Of a DNA stretch of 64,000 bases, positions 63,041 to 64,000 are shown in pieces. Position 1 is the stretch's first letter. The number at the start of each line of letters is the position of its first letter. The stretch lies in NCBI RefSeq assembly GCF_900129115.1, contig NZ_FQUR01000009.1:154557-218556 (forward strand). Reading direction: 5' to 3'. The notes beneath the pieces are model-generated. The model saw only the letters and a program-made list of their open reading frames with translations. It was not told the origin of the DNA and ran no database searches. The translations under genes were made by a program, and so were the position numbers. The stretch is from Thermoanaerobacter uzonensis DSM 18761 (GTDB lineage Bacteria; Bacillota; Thermoanaerobacteria; Thermoanaerobacterales; Thermoanaerobacteraceae).

Positions 63041-63041
63041 C

Positions 63042-63329
63042 TCAAATATAGAGCTTACTCCTTTGCGAATATGGCCATGGCTTTTTTAATATTTCATTCT
63101 CCTCTTCAAGCCTTGCCATCTTCTTTAACATAGCCTGATATTCTGCTACTGTAATTGTTGTGCCTTTGTTGTCTATATTTATTGGTTTTGCTTTTTTTAA
63201 CCAACCTGATATTGTGGATTTTGAAATGCCATATTCGCTTGAAAGCACTGCTAGGCTTTTACCATGGTTATACAACTCTACTATAGTATTCTTGAATTCA
63301 TCATTGTATTTCCTTTGTTCTCTTGGCAT
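63042..63329 (-). CDS. IS3-family transposase orfA
   Basis: 95 codons. The helix-turn-helix reads KSLAVLSSEYGISKSTISGWLKK, followed by a leucine-rich coiled coil (MLKKMARLEEENEILKK). After a run of six A the frame runs into PWPYSQRSKLYI and stops, while the -1 frame reads AMAIFAKE, the usual family ending. The A run is thus either a frameshift site or has lost one base. A 12-bp inverted repeat in the leader reaches up to the start codon. Confidence 0.75.
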   Translation of the reverse strand: MPREQRKYNDEFKNTIVELYNHGKSLAVLSSEYGISKSTISGWLKKAKPINIDNKGTTITVAEYQAMLKKMARLEEENEILKKPWPYSQRSKLYI

Positions 63330-63330
63330 T

Positions 63331-63391
63331 TTGTAGACACTTCATCTCTTTATATTTTTATTTTATCTTGGTAGAGTTAAAGTGTCTACAA
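63331..63391 (-). repeat. Inverted repeat in the orfA leader, including the IS end
   Basis: TTGTAGACACTT at 63331-63342 and AAGTGTCTACAA at 63380-63391, perfect 12-bp arms. The outer arm is the terminal repeat of the insertion sequence, and the inner arm ends one base before the orfA ATG. Confidence 0.75.
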
Positions 63392-63404
63392 TAATATACT
63401 AACA

Positions 63405-63438
63405 CCAAAAAGGGTATCGACACAATGTCGATACCCTT
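63405..63438 (-). terminator. Terminator of the six-tRNA cluster
   Basis: AAGGGTATCGACA/TGTCGATACCCTT perfect 13-bp stem, loop of three, then TTTTGG on the minus strand, just after tRNA-Thr. Confidence 0.85.
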
Positions 63439-63455
63439 AAAATACGCATAAATGC

Positions 63456-63530
63456 TGGAGCTGGCAGTGGGATTCGAACCCACGACCTGTTGATTACGAA
63501 TCAACTGCTCTGCCACTGAGCTACGCCAGC
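63456..63530 (-). tRNA. tRNA-Thr (anticodon CGT)
   Basis: 75 bases with encoded CCA. Acceptor GCTGGCG/TGCCAGC, anticodon stem GTTGA/TCAAC with the loop TTCGTAA, T loop GTTCGAA. Last gene of the tRNA cluster. Its 3' 47 bases are repeated at 58684-58730, marking it as an integration target. Confidence 0.96.
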
Positions 63531-63559
63531 AATAGCTAAAACCTCCATAAAAAAAATTA

Positions 63560-63635
63560 TGGTGCCTCGAAGTGGAATCGAACCACTGACACAGGGATTT
63601 TCAGTCCCTTGCTCTACCTACTGAGCTATCGAGGC
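63560..63635 (-). tRNA. tRNA-Phe (anticodon GAA)
   Basis: 76 bases with CCA. Acceptor GCCTCGA/TCGAGGC, anticodon loop CTGAAAA, T loop GTTCGAT. Confidence 0.97.
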
Positions 63636-63644
63636 ATAACATAA

Positions 63645-63721
63645 TGGCGACCCAAAAGGGACTTGAACCCTCGACCTCCAGCGTGACAGGCTGGCGCTCT
63701 AACCAACTGAGCTATTGGGCC
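63645..63721 (-). tRNA. tRNA-Asp (anticodon GTC)
   Basis: 77 bases with CCA. Acceptor GGCCCAA/TTGGGTC (one G-T pair), anticodon loop CTGTCAC, T loop TTCAAGT. Confidence 0.97.
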
Positions 63722-63744
63722 GCATTACTATTTAATTTTTTAAA

Positions 63745-63820
63745 TGGTGGGCCTTCAGGGATTTGAACCCCGGACCAATCGGTTATGAGCCGACCGCTCT
63801 GCCAGCTGAGCTAAAGGCCC
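63745..63820 (-). tRNA. tRNA-Met, elongator type (anticodon CAT)
   Basis: 76 bases with CCA. Acceptor GGGCCTT/AAGGCCC, anticodon stem GTCGG with the loop CTCATAA. It lacks the GGG/CCC anticodon stem of initiator tRNA. A lysidine-modified tRNA-Ile(CAT) is less likely but cannot be excluded by sequence inspection. Confidence 0.88.
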
Positions 63821-63825
63821 ATATT

Positions 63826-63900
63826 TGGTGACCCCGACGGGATTCGAACCCATGTTGCCGCCGTGAAAGGGCGGTGTCTTAACCACTTGACCACGGGGCC
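63826..63900 (-). tRNA. tRNA-Glu (anticodon TTC)
   Basis: 75 bases with CCA. Acceptor GGCCCCG/CGGGGTC, anticodon loop CTTTCAC, T loop GTTCGAA. Confidence 0.97.
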
Positions 63901-63903
63901 ACA

Positions 63904-63981
<78 letters not shown>

Positions 63982-64000
63982 ATATTTTTAATTCCGGCAG

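Larger units (their letters stand above)
62271..63390 (-). mobile_element. IS3-family insertion sequence, defective
   Basis: About 1.12 kb. The ends read inward GTAGACACAAAAACTC and GTAGACACTTTAACTC, matching at 13 of 16 positions, the terminal inverted repeats. It carries orfA (helix-turn-helix) and a damaged orfB (DDE integrase). No clear target duplication was found at the ends. Because orfB has lost about 40 codons and frame, the copy cannot move by itself. Confidence 0.8.

Overview
The window is AT-rich, low-GC Firmicute DNA. The gene content points to an anaerobic, spore-forming thermophile of the Thermoanaerobacter/Caldanaerobacter type: hybrid-cluster protein, superoxide reductase, several ferredoxin-dependent 2-oxoacid oxidoreductases, spore coat and cortex genes (cotF-like, cwlD-like, ytaF), csaB/tagA for an S-layer anchoring polymer, and a glmS ribozyme very like the one known from Thermoanaerobacter tengcongensis. 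The species is an inference; gene families and motifs are read directly.

Layout. 0-8 kb: a ferredoxin-domain protein faces a six-gene minus-strand operon (DUF5693 membrane protein, csaB, tagA/wecG, yitT and a split transketolase). 8-13 kb: the conserved block acpS-nnr-lipoprotein-alr-ndoAI-ndoA. 13-21 kb: two divergent XRE regulators with a palindromic operator, hcp, a YlxP-like protein, ytaF, a peroxiredoxin, a cell-wall-binding class A beta-lactamase-fold protein, and a minimal Ku/LigD pair. 22-26 kb: glmS behind its ribozyme, then glmM and plsC. 26-37.5 kb: a large amino-acid fermentation block: iorAB with ptb; vorABCD-type oxidoreductase with an unexplained P-loop ATPase and buk; leucine dehydrogenase with a second ptb and buk. 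Together these can turn branched-chain and aromatic amino acids into 2-oxoacids, acyl-CoAs, acyl-phosphates and acids plus ATP. 37.5-51 kb: cdaA/ybbR (c-di-AMP), BON protein, UspA, moxR-DUF58-transglutaminase, ppaX, cwlD-like, a LysM spore protein, trxB, coat proteins, a MazG-like protein and a tandem ThyX-like protein. 51-57 kb: tRNA-Lys/Tyr, exoA, an oxidative-stress group (ferritin-like, superoxide reductase, DPSL) and a fused korA/korB pair.

57-64 kb is the accessory part. A P-type ATPase behind a textbook yybP-ykoY (manganese) riboswitch is a pseudogene, with an internal deletion and a frameshift. Directly upstream of the riboswitch lies a 47-bp copy of the 3' part of tRNA-Thr. The intact tRNA-Thr is 4.7 kb away at the end of a six-tRNA cluster, so 58.7-63.5 kb looks like an island integrated at tRNA-Thr. 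It carries a MATE exporter, a gamma-glutamylcyclotransferase-like gene, a decayed transposase and a broken IS3-family element.

The most unusual signal is a pair of 270-330 bp, MITE-like intergenic elements (816-1087 and 29543-29875). They share TTTCAG-type inverted ends and a structured GC-rich core. Each seems to have inserted into a bidirectional transcription terminator and duplicated about 19 bp of it, so a terminator hairpin now stands on either side.
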